From: Panorpa germanica
Lineage: Eukaryota; Arthropoda; Insecta; Mecoptera; Panorpidae
NCBI GenBank assembly: GCA_963678705.1
Contig: OY783205.1
Span: forward strand, 9,796,001-9,860,000
DNA length: 64,000 bases
Direction: 5' to 3'
This document shows positions 12,572 to 25,011 of the stretch, piece after piece; the stretch's first letter is position 1; each line of letters begins with the position of its first letter. A model generated the notes under the pieces. That model made no database searches and was not told where the DNA came from. It was given only the letters and a program-made list of their open reading frames with translations. The position numbers and the translations under genes are program-made.

Positions 12572-15353
12572 ATGACTTCTCCAGTAGTAAGTTTTCAAAA
12601 AAAAGTCAAAAACAAAGTACCTAATATTCCTGGCACAAAACCTTCAATACATAATGCACAATTACTAGTTTCAACAGGAATACCGTCATTGGATTTTGTT
12701 ATAGGTAAATATTTTATAGGTTATATATATTTATTTACATAGTTTCTCTAAAAATAGTAACATATATTTCTTTTTAGGAGGAGGTTTACCTGTGGGGACT
12801 ATAATTTTAGTAGGTATGAGAACTGGAATATATTTTCATTAATTTTAATTATTGTTCAATAGTAATTTTTTACATTCACTGTTTTCTTTAGAGGAAGACA
12901 CTTATAAGAGTTACTCTAGAATTTTATTAAAATATTTTCTTGCTGAAGGAATAGTCAACAAACAATCGTTATTTGTAGCAAGTCAAGATGAAAATCCATC
13001 CTTATTAGTAAGTGAAGTATTGAATAGAGAGATTCTACTTTTTATTAGTTTCCATTTCTAAATTTAACGGTATTATTGATGGTATGAGTGGAGCCTGACA
13101 AATTATTATTTCCTTGATAGGTATCAGATTTGCCCCATCCTTTGAATAGCGATTCTGACTTGCAGCAAATGAATGAAGTAAACAAAGCCACATCACAGAT
13201 TTCCTTAACAAAAGACAATAATCCTGAAATGAAAATAGCATGGCGATACGAAAAATGTGCTCCAGTTAATACAAATTTAGAATCGCAGAACATATTTGGA
13301 CATTTTTATGATTTAAGCAAACCTATGGATAAAGAAATAATTAAAAATTCAAATATAGGTTATTGGAATGGTGAATCGTCAAACGTATCAAAAGGCAAGT
13401 TGTTTTAAATTTAAAAAGAAATACATGTAGTTGAATTTATGTATTAGGTATCATTTATTTAGGCTAATTATAGAATTGGAATATAATAATTTTATTATAT
13501 TTTATATTATTCTAGTTAGCCAATTAGCAATAATTTAGGAAATATATCTAATTTTATTATACTTTATTTATATTCTATTTTAGGGACGTTTTCAAATCCA
13601 AAATATATGGATTTACTATTAAAAATTGAAAATAGAATAAAATCTGGCAATTTCTCTACGACATACACCGCCAATAATGCAGAACGATCAATTTTACGGG
13701 TTGGAATTCAGTCTTTAGCATCTCCGTTTTGGTTGTCTCAAGAATCTCTTGGATCAAATCTTCATGAAGATTTGTGTTTGTTTCTTTATTGCTTGAGAGC
13801 GCTGATACGTTCGGCATACGCAGTAGCTATGATTACAGTTCCTGCTCACTTATTTAATGTAAGTATTGATATTTTATTCTCTTGATCCAATATCTAACTC
13901 TTAGAATCCTTATCTTCCACTTATAGCTGGTCTAAATGGTTTAATAAATGATCTTGTATTCAAGCGGATTATGTTTAACTGCTTCAGACTGTTTAATCGA
14001 TCGAAAACTTTCCAACGTTATTGTTTTTTTTGCTAATGTGTATCCCATGTTCTTGTAGAATAATGAAAACTACATATAAATGAAAGCTAGTGTTATTAAA
14101 ATCCTATCTTAACCTGGTTTTTTAATTACGCTTTTTGGAATTTAAAGAAAGATGCAGTCATTTTTGGGTTTAGTGCTATTATCGATTCTTTGTATTTGTG
14201 GTTTATTGTTACATCATTTTATTTATCGATTGTGTAATCAATGTAAACAATGCTGCACGGAAAACATGAATAAATAATTAAAGATGTGAAGCAAATTCTT
14301 TTAACTTTAAATTTAGCAAAATGCAAGTGGTATTCGCACTAATAACTCCTGCTAAGTACAATTATCTTCTATATACATTTTTTTAGGTATTGTAATTAAT
14401 GTGAAATTGGATATAGTAGTTATAAAAAATACTTTGAGCACCAAGCCTCAGATATAATATCACATATTACATTAATATATTAGTAACGGGTTTTCAATGT
14501 ACTTTGCGTTTCTTTATTGATAATGTAACAGATTTATGTTAATCTTCGGTAAATACTAAAACGTAATGCTAGCTAAAAAAAATACATGAATTAACGCTTT
14601 GTTTAGCGGATTGTTAGTTGTTAGATTCGCTTATGTAGCATTTTAAATTATATTTAGCAACATGTATAGCTTCGTAATTTTAACAAATGCAACGTCTGTT
14701 CTTTAAACTATGAATAATTGTTTAAAACTGATATAGCAAACAAATAATATTTTTATTCTATAAAATTAATGACTAGAATTTCTCTGATGTTTTGTATATT
14801 TTTAGCAAACTGAATATCAAACAATTCCACGACTTACTCATCTTGTGGATACATGCGTTAACTTGGAGTCTTTCGTAGGCAGCGACCGGGAAACCAATCC
14901 AATATTTAAGGTAGAATCCAAAAAATATTATAAAATTTATAATTATAAAAATATATTAGAAGTTAAAATGCAGGAAATGTAGAAGTCTAATTACCTATCT
15001 TCTTAGTATTAATACTATATACGTATTATAGTTAGTATTATTACCTTTAGGACTACCATGGTCTTTTCCATGTAAAGAAACTATCAGCAATAAATTCGTT
15101 GGCGCCACATTCGCTCCAAACTTACGACCTTGCGTTCAAGCTACGCAGAAAGAAGTTTTGCATTGAAAAACTGCATTTACCACCAGGTAAAGCTAATCTC
15201 TATGCTTTGAAATTATGCTCTATATATATATATATAGATATAATTATATCAAAATTGTTTCTAGAACTACAAGAATCAGCGGAAAGGGAACAGGACGATG
15301 TCCCAGCGTCATTATCTTGTGTCAGCAATAAAAAACATCTACTTGAGTTTTGA
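12572..15353 (+). CDS. Elp4: Elongator complex protein 4, complete, eight exons
   Basis: The exons are 12572-12704, 12778-12813, 12892-13007, 13121-13394, 13584-13858, 14806-14910, 15051-15186 and 15265-15353. They give 387 residues, a normal Elp4 length. Diagnostic segments appear in order: TKPSIHNAQLLVSTGIPSLD, a GGGLPVGTIILVEED RecA-like loop, FLAEGIVNKQSLFVAS, MKIAWRY, HLVDTCVNLESFVGSDRETN, DYHGLFHVKKL, LAFKLRRKKF and the C-terminal KKHLLEF. Elp4 forms the Elp456 RecA-fold ring of Elongator, which supports modification of wobble uridines in tRNA. The start ATG sits in GTAAAAATGAC. Seven introns use canonical or near-canonical sites, except that the exon 4 donor is AAAG|GCAAGT (a GC-AG intron). 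A candidate poly(A) signal AATAAA is at 15545-15550. Confidence 0.95.
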
Positions 15354-17213
15354 GAATGTTGTTTTAATGTCAAAATATTTATTATATATTTTATAATATA
15401 TATAAATGAACCATAAAAGCAAAGACAAATTTGTTTTATTTATTTCTGTATAATATATATATAATAAGTTGGAAAATTTTTGTAATTAACTGCCACATCA
15501 ATTTTTTTGATTTATATTGTTAACCGTAAAAATATATTTCTTTTAATAAATCACAATCGTAGAAAATACGCAGTTTTAAGATATAATGTAATTTGGAGAT
15601 GGCAACATTAAATAATAATATATTTTTTGTAAATATATACAACACTTAAGTTATTTTTTGCAAAGTAAAAATTTGTAAATGAAATTAAAAAAATAGAGTG
15701 CGGGGTCGGTGAAATATTTTCAACTCTTCAATTTAATTTAATTTCTCCACCGAATACAAACCGTACCCACAATTTATCTGACAGCAAAAAAAAAACTTCT
15801 ACATAATTTACCTCAAAATTATAATCGCTCTATTTATTAATATAGTACTGTAGGTAAAATATAACATTTATTATCGATACAATAAATTGAAGTATGTATT
15901 CTATGACTCTGTTGCACCACCAAGACCTGTTTTATTTCTACAGGACTCTAAGATTAAACAGAGTTTAATTAAATGCAACAAAAATTCAAATATTTGTAAA
16001 TAAATTTCATTTTATTTTAATGTTTTGAAACCTAAATGCACTATACATATAATAATATATATATAATATAGATATATAATAAATATTTATAATTTTTTTT
16101 TGTATAAATTTTATTTCTAAGAATTCCGGGACATATACGTTTTCTGATTAGTCATCCACATTTGGATTTTTCCAAGATCTTCACCACAACGACACGACAG
16201 CCTTCTCATCGAACATCATTAGTTGCATTGTTGTAATCATCCTCCTTAATTTATTTGAGCAGCATACCTTTTCCCTGCATATTCTACAAGAAACTTCGTC
16301 TCCAGGTCGTTCATTCATTTTATTCTTATTACCAAAGTGCACCAATCATAGCTGAAACATTAAAATAATTAGTTATTAAAAAAATTATAAACGTGCAATA
16401 TTAATGTGATAATTCAAATATTAATTACCTTTGTTAAGCAGTTTTTTTAATCCATAAATAATTTGAATGATATTTTTGTATTGTAATAAATCAGTTCCTA
16501 AATTATGGACGTATCTGTACGACACAACATTTGAATTTTGATTGTTGATTGCTTTTTGTTTATTACCGTGACATGTTATTTTGTTTTAAAATCATAGAAT
16601 TGCAGTAACAATGTAAATAGATATTATTCATTTCTTGAAAACTAATTTTTTTAAGTATGCTAAACTATATAAGTTCACCAATAATTTCTGTTTTACCGCT
16701 TAATTTATAGCCATATTTTCATAGTACATATATTAAAGTCTGTAGACTAATAAGTAATTTATTTTATTTAACTTGTTTACCACCTTTATAATATCAAAAC
16801 GTTGCATAGACTGCGTTTTATGAGCACTGACTGATATTTAATTACTACTTAAAATCAATTAATAAACACTCGTTGCAGTTTTATGTAGTATATAAGTTTT
16901 TACTTTAATTTTCAGATAATTCAGTTACCTGCAGACCTTGTAACATGTACTGCAAAGATAACATATATAATGATGTACTGGATCAGTCGAACAATTTTTG
17001 TTATTTCTCGCTGTGTGTTAACTAACTGTAATAGGTATTTATGCATGCAGACACATCGGGAAATATACAAACACGTGTGCTGGAGCGACACAATATCGAA
17101 GAAAAAATATACGATACCCTAATATTGCACATGCCCCTCTAATACACAAATACGTATACAGTACAAATGTATATGGATATCTGTGGTCAGACTTTACTCG
17201 TACCTATCGTATG
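15354..17213. other. Intergenic, AT-rich; one possible lone exon
   Basis: Mostly non-coding. On the minus strand near 16250-16350 a TTTCAG is followed by an ATG and a frame starting MNERPGDEVSCRICREK, then AAG|GTATGC, which could be a donor. CRIC recalls the start of a ZAD or RING-like zinc domain, but no following exon was found. It is not called as a gene. Confidence 0.4.
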
Positions 17214-20200
17214 TTAACCAAATATATCACCAAACGCCGAAACTAATAAAAATAAAACGTTTAGTTTCAGTGAGGAGAAAAAGCGTCGGAAATAACTTTC
17301 ATCTTTTGTCTCTTGTTTTAACATTCGAAATAAAAATAATGTTAGCTTTCTCAATAGTAGAAATCGCTTTAATTCTTTAGCAAACCACACATAGGTTGGG
17401 TCCTCTTTACTGTCATTATAAAACTCCATCCCTTCTATGAACTGTGTACTAACAACGTAGCTAGTGATGACATTTTTTATGTTCTTACCTAAGATATATC
17501 TATCACTTTTCTTTAAACAATCTAATGAACCAGCAAAACCAAATCCCAATAATTTTTGTTGCACCCACCATTCAGAGGCATACTCATGGGGATAATAACC
17601 ATAGTTATCTTTGATGTAGTTAACCCCTCCAACTGATAACAAAGAGTGTAACGCATTTCTGTCATTTATCTCCAACGCTGCTGCTACATGCAGAGCAGTG
17701 CGTCCTTTCGCGTCCTTACGATTTACTGGATGTTGGAAAAACATGCTGTGCTTTTGCACCAAGTATTTAACACGTTCTAAATCGCTTTCCTTAATAGCGT
17801 CATGCAATGGAAGGTTTTGAGACCAGTAATCTTGAACCCTTATTTCCGTGATAATTCTAGTATTCAACTGATCATTGAGTGGTATTTGGTTTTTCATTCC
17901 TAACTTCAGGAAGCGCAGCAATTGCGCATGTTGGGAATACTTTCTTAGAGTGGTTTCAAGCCAACGAGATGATAACGTCTTACGGACTGCGGGATTTTGG
18001 AAGTATTTTGTAATGATTTCTTCTGTAATACTAAGTCCGTTTCTCAACAGATATTCGAAAGCGTGTTGGTTCCCTAAAATGTCTGCATAATGCAAGGCGT
18101 TCCTCCCTAAAGGATCTACATCATTAAATTTATTGATATTTTGACTTAAAAATTCTTCTAAAATTTCTTTATTATTTTCCTTCATTAAAGTCACGAAGAA
18201 ATTGCTCTGGTTTTTTAATTTACAAGACATAAAGAAGTCCACTTCTAATGGCAAACGAGTATGTATTTTTATGTACTCCCTATATTTACTAACATTTTCA
18301 GAAAACCAACGCCCACAAAAATATTCAGCGATTGACCTGTGAATAAATATTGGTTTTCCATTGACTACTTTCACAATGAGACCTGTCTTTTCTCCTGCTT
18401 CAGTAATTTTTGAAAATAATTCTCGGCATTCATTTTCTATACCCCAATTAAATTCTAACAGTTCTATGTCTAATATTTCTAAAAGGGCGGCTTTTTCATG
18501 CTCTTGTATTGATAAAGATATTAATCTTTCCATATTTTGTCTATATGCTGGTATGTTAACGTCACATTTCATTTTTTCCTTATGATATACTTGAAACACC
18601 ACGTCTACTAGTTTGTCATATAAATCAACTTTACCTGTAAAATGGTTTCCGTGTACATGTTCACCACTGTTATTGATGATGTCACCAAAAATTCTGCAAA
18701 ATATTGGTATTCCAAAAAATTCACGGTTCATGTTATTTACTTTATTACTTTTACCAATGTTACAATACTTTTTCAAGAAAGATGTTGAGTCTCTATTACT
18801 AAATTCTCCTAGAGTCATTGTTGTGATTCCTAGATCTTTGGAAATTTTTAAATTTGTTAATTTTTAATTTTTAATTGTATCTTGAATTGAAGGCGTATTG
18901 TTTGTATGATGATAAGAAATTTGTCATAGTAATATGGACTTATTTCATCGACGCCATCGAGAAATACTACTAGCATATTGTCTGCTTGAAGACTACAGTG
19001 AAAGACTCGAGTACGACAGTACTCGACGGTACCTGAAATAATTTGTGCTATTGTCTCCAAAAACATTATTGCTGCTGCTTCTCTATTAGAAATATCCATT
19101 ACATTTAAATCTTCGGAGTAATCTACCAAATTTCCTTTAATAACCAACTTCTCGGGAAACTGTCTCTTGATTAATTCAGCTTGACGTGTGAAGAACGTGC
19201 TCTTTCCCATACCCGGTTTGGCACATAACTGAATAAGTGGTTCATGCAATATTTCTTCTCTCCAAACAGCTTCAGTGTAAGCTAATGTTTCTGTTGCCGA
19301 TGTACTATCAGAAAAAAATCTATATTCTAGATCACTTGTTTCGAGAACTGCAGCTGCGTCTTCGCTATAGATATTTCGTTCAATGTAATAATCAGCTGAA
19401 GGTGGCATGTCTTTACCAATAGAAACGATATCAGCTCCTGCAGGTTTGCTTATATGTTTTACTAATATATTGGTAATTATGTCTTTGGTCCAGAACTTCG
19501 ACATTTCATTAAGCCGTACGAGTTGCCCTTGAAACTTACAGGCAACATCAAACAACACTCCCGATGTGCGACTTAACCAATACTTCTTGTTTCTTGCAAT
19601 GAATTTAAATGACCTTTCTACAGCAATGGTGCTGTCTTCTCTAACATACGTTCTTAGTTTCTCTTCAACGATTTTAGGCAAAATAGAAATGTCACTTTGG
19701 CCGGAGAATAATATTAGTTGCTGTAAGAATTCTTTGCCCTTTTCCTCTCGATGAGTAGGGTTATTATTTTTTTTCATAAGATCATGAAAGTTTTCATTTT
19801 CATTTAATGAAATTAAGGTAAAATTTTTTGATTTATTAGTTCTTGTCTCTAGAAGTTTTCGACAATATTCATTCAATTCATTGCTTGGGTAGCCATCGAC
19901 TTCAAATAAACAACAAGCATTAGTGTAAATCACAAATATCATGTCATTAATTTCGCATTCCTTTAAAATGGCGTCCTCAAACTTTCCTACTTTATCAAGT
20001 ATAAGTTTATAGCTGTTATAATATTTAACAAGTTGTAGTTTACCTTTACCTTCCATTCCCGTTAATGTTTCCAGTGTTATAGATTTAGTTTCCAAATGTT
20101 TCAGCTGAATGAAAATCAGCTTCTTACGATTGTTTTCTCCTCCGGCAGATTTATAAATAACTCGGACGACAAGATCATCAAAAGCACCCACATCAGCTAT

Positions 20201-20365
20201 ATTTTGTGCGATATGAAACTCGCTGATTTCGTTGTCTTCCAGCAATCTTAGCAGTATTAAGAGATACATATATTTTTCGTAATTTACACCATTAGTGGTT
20301 GCAGCAGTGGAATTTTCAATTACGCGATATCCTTTTACTAATGAAGAATGATTGTTCATATCCAT
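17214..20365 (-). pseudogene. NACHT NTPase with nuclease-like N-terminus and ankyrin repeats, frame-broken
   Basis: Two minus-strand frames, 20365-18857 (502 aa) and about 18860-17214 (534 aa from its first ATG at 18818), are consecutive parts of one protein. N-terminal part: residues 30-90 contain NYEKYM, GAFDD (D63/D64) and FIQLKH (Q87, K89), a pattern like PD-(D/E)XK nucleases. Walker A is PGMGKST (384-390) and Walker B LVVFLDGVDE (465-474), typical of NACHT/STAND ATPases. C-terminal part: FIHRSIAEYF near residue 160 is the usual end of the NACHT helical region. It is followed by ankyrin repeats (GRNALHYADILGN, LPLHDAIKESDLERVKYL, GRTALHVAAALE). Between them the reading frame shifts, and the expected sensor segment with its T-(S/T)-R motif is absent; no GT-AG intron explains this. 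A 3' splice site (TTTCAG) just upstream of the first ATG suggests a non-coding first exon. It is either a damaged gene or a sequencing/assembly error. Confidence 0.75.
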
Positions 20366-20469
20366 GTTAAAATGATCTGAAAGATAATTTTTGATAAGTA
20401 AAGGTTAAGTACGGGTTAAAGAGACGACATTACAGTTCCGTAATATATGCCATAGAAAACATGATGGAG

Positions 20470-21895
20470 AAGAAATTAGGTATTTTGACTTCTAAGTACA
20501 CTAAAAATTGAAAAGTTAGTAAAAAAAGTTAGTTACCTGCAGAAAGTTACCCAGTAAACAATTTGGTGAAGTGCCCTATTTGGTGAAGTTCGAGTCACTC
20601 GTACAATTCTATTCTAACGCTTTACAAGTTCGAAGCAACAACACAGAAATTTTAGTTCAAATTCATTCTCTACCTGTCACAGATTTTGTGTTAGTTGTTA
20701 GAATTTTTTCATAATAATATTCTTTCTTTTTCCAACATCATTCATTAAGTAGCAGTTGTTTCTTTCATATTTTTCTTAGTTCACTTTCATTCCAAAGTGA
20801 GAGAGAAACGAGATGCGGTTAGACAAGTAAAATATATTTTTCACCGTTACACTTGTATAGTTTTCGTTCAGTACAGTATGTTTAAAGTATATGCTGTCCT
20901 TTTTCAACAAATATTTCTTTAATGGTAATAGACAGATGCTATATCCCCCTCAATCCCCGAATTTAATGTATATAAACGAAGATAGTATCCAGCGATGGTA
21001 AGACAGAGGTTTTAAACCTAACGCAGACCTGCCGATCGTGGATTTTTGAATCACCAAAACAATGTAAAAAACTAATATAACGAGTATTGTTGAAGATGAA
21101 TAATATTCATTAAAAAAATCACGATCCGTACTAAAGATTACATCTATTTATTTCTTCATTTAAATATTTATATTTTGCAGACTCTAAAAAGTAGAATTCC
21201 ATTAAGTTTTATACCCCTGCCATCCCTGCTAGTGTCAAGTTTATAACTTATACGATGCTAAGACAGAGGTTTTAAACCTAACGCAGACCTGCCGATCGTG
21301 GATTTTTGAACCACCAAAACAATGTAAAAAACTAATATAACGAGTATTGTTGAAGATGAATAATATTCATTAAAAAAATCACGATCCGTACTAAAGATTA
21401 CATCTATTTATTTCTTCATTTAAATATTTATATTTTGCAGACTCTAAAAAGTAGAATTCCATTAAGTTTTATACCCCTGCTATCCCTGCTAGTGTCAAGT
21501 TTATAACTCCGGTCATAAATCATAAACCGACTCGAAAGGAACCGTCGTTGTGATCTCTGTAGGTTATAAAAAGGGCCTTTCCTATGAACGACTGAATAGA
21601 AAACGAACACGTTCCAGACAAAAACTCATGATATGTAATAGAAATGAAGTAGAATTTACTCCAAAATGTTTACTGGGTATTAACTAATTAAATCATTTTG
21701 GTTTTTTGATTTAAAAAATCCAGTGATGAGTTATGAGTGGCACCGCAATGTTACTTTTTTGTGACGTCTGCGGAGATTCGTTGTCAATTGATTTCTTGAC
21801 ATTTTTTATGAAAATATCACAAAATATTCCTCAGAAGTCATTTTATCATGTAATTGCAGAAATTATAATATATTACCTATGTCGTCAAAAATCTT
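20470..21895. repeat. Interspersed repeat F2 split by a MITE
   Basis: The left piece (about 20470-20545) and right piece (about 21679-21895) align to the uninterrupted copy at 10400-10690. The intervening 1.13 kb is the MITE described next. This proves nested insertion order: F2 first, MITE later. Confidence 0.6.
20546..21678. mobile_element. MITE family M1, long copy A with internal tandem duplication
   Basis: Perfect 12-bp inverted termini ACCCAGTAAACA / TGTTTACTGGGT. The subterminal regions match copy D (28856-29230) in reverse. Copy D is only about 375 bp, so copy A has gained roughly 750 bp of internal sequence. That includes two 248-bp near-identical direct repeats (about 20994-21248 and 21254-21508, period 260 bp) that each contain GACCTGCCGATCGTGGATTT. 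No transposase is present. The superfamily is not assigned. Confidence 0.7.
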
Positions 21896-22042
21896 TATAG
21901 AAAATATCACCTTCCCTACTCTTCATTAAAAAATTAGTAAAGTAATTGTTAAGAACAAATGTTTGTAATTAATATGTAATTTTTTACAATCAATCTTATT
22001 CGGTTGGAAACATATTTTAATTTCTGTACCAATGATTGATAA

Positions 22043-22298
22043 CCCAGTAAACAATTTGGTGAAGTGCCCTATTTAGTGACGTTTCTATCACTATTTCACT
22101 TCAATTATAGTTCGCATCAACTTTATCTTCATTTGTATTCCGACAGGTGGAGTAATTTCGCCATTTCTAGCCGATAAAGTAGACATTTTATATGAAAAAA
22201 TATGAGAAACTGAACTATAAATGAACTCTTTAATGACAAAAAAATCATGACGCATCTTCAATATGATGTCAAAGTGACTCCAAAATGTGTTTACTGGG
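22043..22298. mobile_element. MITE family M1, copy B
   Basis: Starts CCCAGTAAACAATTTGGTGA and ends TGTTTACTGGG, about 256 bp. The interior (CATCAACTTTATCTTCATTT, GACGCATCTTCAATATGATG) matches copies C and E. Non-coding. Confidence 0.7.
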
Positions 22299-22346
22299 AA
22301 AGTTGGCTATCAGGACCATAAATGTCGTATTTGTTATATTTATATA

Positions 22347-23335
22347 CAGGGTGTCCCAAAATTCAACGATAAGCCGGCACCAGAAGGTGGTCCTGCTCAT
22401 GACTACACAAGAAAAAAAGAAAAAAATATTTTATCTCATTTTGTTTAGGAATTAGAAAAAAAAAATTTTTTTTTCGAAAATTGAAACACCTTAAGATCTT
22501 TTTAACTACCATGACCACAATTTTCCAAATATTTCTGATTTTTTTTTTGTATCGGCAACTTAAATAGCACTGCTTTCCTCAACAACCATTAAAACTCCCA
22601 GAATGCTAGTAGTTTTTGCACAAAATTCAATCAAAATTATTTTTTTCCCTAAAATTTTTAAAGATTTTTACTTTCAGTCAACTTTACTCATCGTGGTGTA
22701 AAAAAAAAGTATGAACACTACTATGGCAAGTTTTTTTAAAAATTGGCGCAACTCTTCAGGATTCCAAAATGGTATAATACTCTAGGAAAACTAGCAATAA
22801 AAAAAAAATATGCATACTATTTCTAAACAAGAACCATATTTCATAAATTGTTGTTGTTGATAGTTATCACTTTTACAATACCCAAAAGAGGTTTTTTATT
22901 GTTGAATGAATTAAAACAAATGGTACAAACAATTTTTTATTTAAAAAAACTTGCCATAGTAGTGTTCATACTTTTTTTTTACACCACGATGAGTTAAAGT
23001 TGACTGAAAGTAAAAATCTTTAAAAATTTTAGGGAAAAAAAATAATTTTGATTGAATTTTGTACAAAAACTACTAGCATTCTGGGAGTTTTAATGGTTGT
23101 GGTGGAAAGCAGTGCAATTTAGGTTGCCGATACAAAAAAAAAATCAGAAATATTTGGAAAATTGTGGTCATGGTAGTGAAAAAGATCTTAAGGTGTTTCA
23201 ATTTTTGAAAAAAAAATTCTTTTTTTCTAATTCCTAAACAAAATGAGATAAATTTTTTTTTTCTTCTTTTCTTGTGTAGTCATGGGCAGGACCACCTTCT
23301 GGTGCCGGCTTATCGTTGAATTTTGGGACACCCTG
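22347..23335. mobile_element. Mariner-type palindromic element, copy 1
   Basis: A 989-bp element with TA on both sides (22345-22346, 23336-23337) and termini CAGGGTGTCCCAAAATTCAA / TTGAATTTTGGGACACCCTG. The arms pair over most of their length (about 22347-22740 with about 22940-23335) around a loop of about 200 bp. There is no transposase frame. The CAGGGTG terminus and TA duplication are typical of Tc1/mariner superfamily ends. Confidence 0.8.
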
Positions 23336-23340
23336 TATAT

Positions 23341-23371
<31 letters not shown>

Positions 23372-23380
23372 CTCGTATAT
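23336..23380. repeat. (TA)n microsatellite
   Basis: TA-rich simple repeat immediately right of mariner-type copy 1, with short interruptions. Confidence 0.8.
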
Positions 23381-24004
23381 ATAAATAATTATAATTATTA
23401 AATAATTATTTACTTATTACATAACAGGACCGATAGCTTTGGCCACACCTGAATAACTTAATTTTAACTAAAGTACTAATACGAAGAGATGCTTTACATC
23501 GATCTCAAAATGTTATAAAATAGGTTGAAATACATATAATTATAACATCAACTTTTAACATATGATCTTGTTATATTTAATAATATTATGTTTATAAAAA
23601 CATACCTTATATTATTCGTAAACACTTAAGTAAAGCAGGCCAAATATGTATAGATAACCGGTATCTCGCAAATAACGGAGATAACTTTGTTAAAGCACGA
23701 TAGCCGAATTTTAATCTGTGTTGATGAATATTAAAAGCGCGGGGAATTAAAAAAAAAGTTAAAGAAATACTGTAGAAACCTGTTTTAAATGTGTTGCTGT
23801 AATGTATTTACTTACAAAAAAGTAAGGTGGAAACAGGAAAAATATAAACAGAAATAGAGAGGTGAAGAACAGAGAACACAAGAGTAAAAACTGCAAAATG
23901 AAAAAAAGACGTCGCTGAAGTTAGCGAAAAATTCGAAAATGAGCTAGTGCTAGTGGTAAAACAAACAGTTGTGCAAATGACTTTAAACTTGTTGAAGTGT
24001 CTTA

Positions 24005-24197
24005 GGCTAATATTTGAAATAAGCATCAACTTTATTTTCATTTCCACAGGTGAAATGGTTTCGCTATTTGTAGCCAATAAAATAGACATTTAATATGAAC
24101 GACTGTGAGAAACTGGTCCGTAAATTAACCCTTTCATGACAAAAAATCATACGCATCTTCAATATGATGTCAAAGTGACTCAATAATGTTTACTGGG
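24005..24197. mobile_element. MITE family M1, copy C (left end missing)
   Basis: Matches the right two thirds of copy B from GCATCAACTTTATTTTCATTT to the terminus GTTTACTGGG. The left terminus is lost. Confidence 0.6.
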
Positions 24198-25011
24198 TAA
24201 TATGGAAAACAGACAAAGAAAATGGCGAAAAAATGTTACTCAGAGAACTTTTTTGTTAGTGGACCCGAGCCTAATTTAGAAAATATATTCTTTTGAAAAA
24301 TCGTCTGAAGTTAACAGACGCAATGTTGTTTCTTACTTCACACTTATACTGATTTACTGTAGAATAATAAATTAATAATTTATTGATTTAGATACGAGTA
24401 TTTTATTGTTCTTATCTATTAAAAAAATTAGTTTTCGGAATGAAGAAAGTGTAATATGATCTTGTAATGCATGTTTTAATTTCTATAAAGCTTTTGATAA
24501 TGTTGACTTTCAGTACTCAATTGAGTGTTGAATTGATATTTCCAAATATTCAATTATTTTTATTAATTTTTTACTACCTCCTCCACACACGTTTGATTCC
24601 TACGCACATTACTGAAAACTGTAAACTTTATGTGTGTTTAATATAATATTAAATGTGATTTTGAATTTAGTTAAAAGAAAAATTTAACTCAGGAAAACCA
24701 ATATTTTTATATAAATAAAATATTAATATAAAAATATTATATTTAATTGATGTTTGCATTTTACTTTCATTTAAATACGACCGAAAAAGATTTTGTAGAA
24801 GGAACAGACGAAGGTGGCAGAAAATTTGGTAGTTACGTTACCAGAGGCATTAACACAGTTCGAGAATTAATCCATTTAAATGCCTCCGTTAAACTCCTTT
24901 TTGCATGTAGTCTTAAATCCGAGTGACTTATATTTAAATCTAGTCTTCGTTTTTAATGCATTAATTATCACGTAAATATATATCATCAAATTTTGCAACA
25001 ATTGCATTATA
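24198..25011. other. Degenerate repeats; no gene
   Basis: About 24260-24320 resembles the right end of the small MITE at 52937-53172 (AAAATATAT, AAAAATCGTC, AACAGACGC). About 24459-24570 is a diverged F1 copy (GTTTTAATTTCTATAAAGC). Otherwise AT-rich. Confidence 0.4.

Noticed and set aside
18860..18910. A short intron joining the two NACHT-ankyrin frames
   Set aside because: No GT donor and AG acceptor pair restores the expected sensor segment; a frameshift with deletion fits better.
23808..24089. 93-codon Ser/Thr/Phe-rich minus frame
   Set aside because: Overlaps MITE copy C and reads as the antisense of purine-rich repeat sequence.
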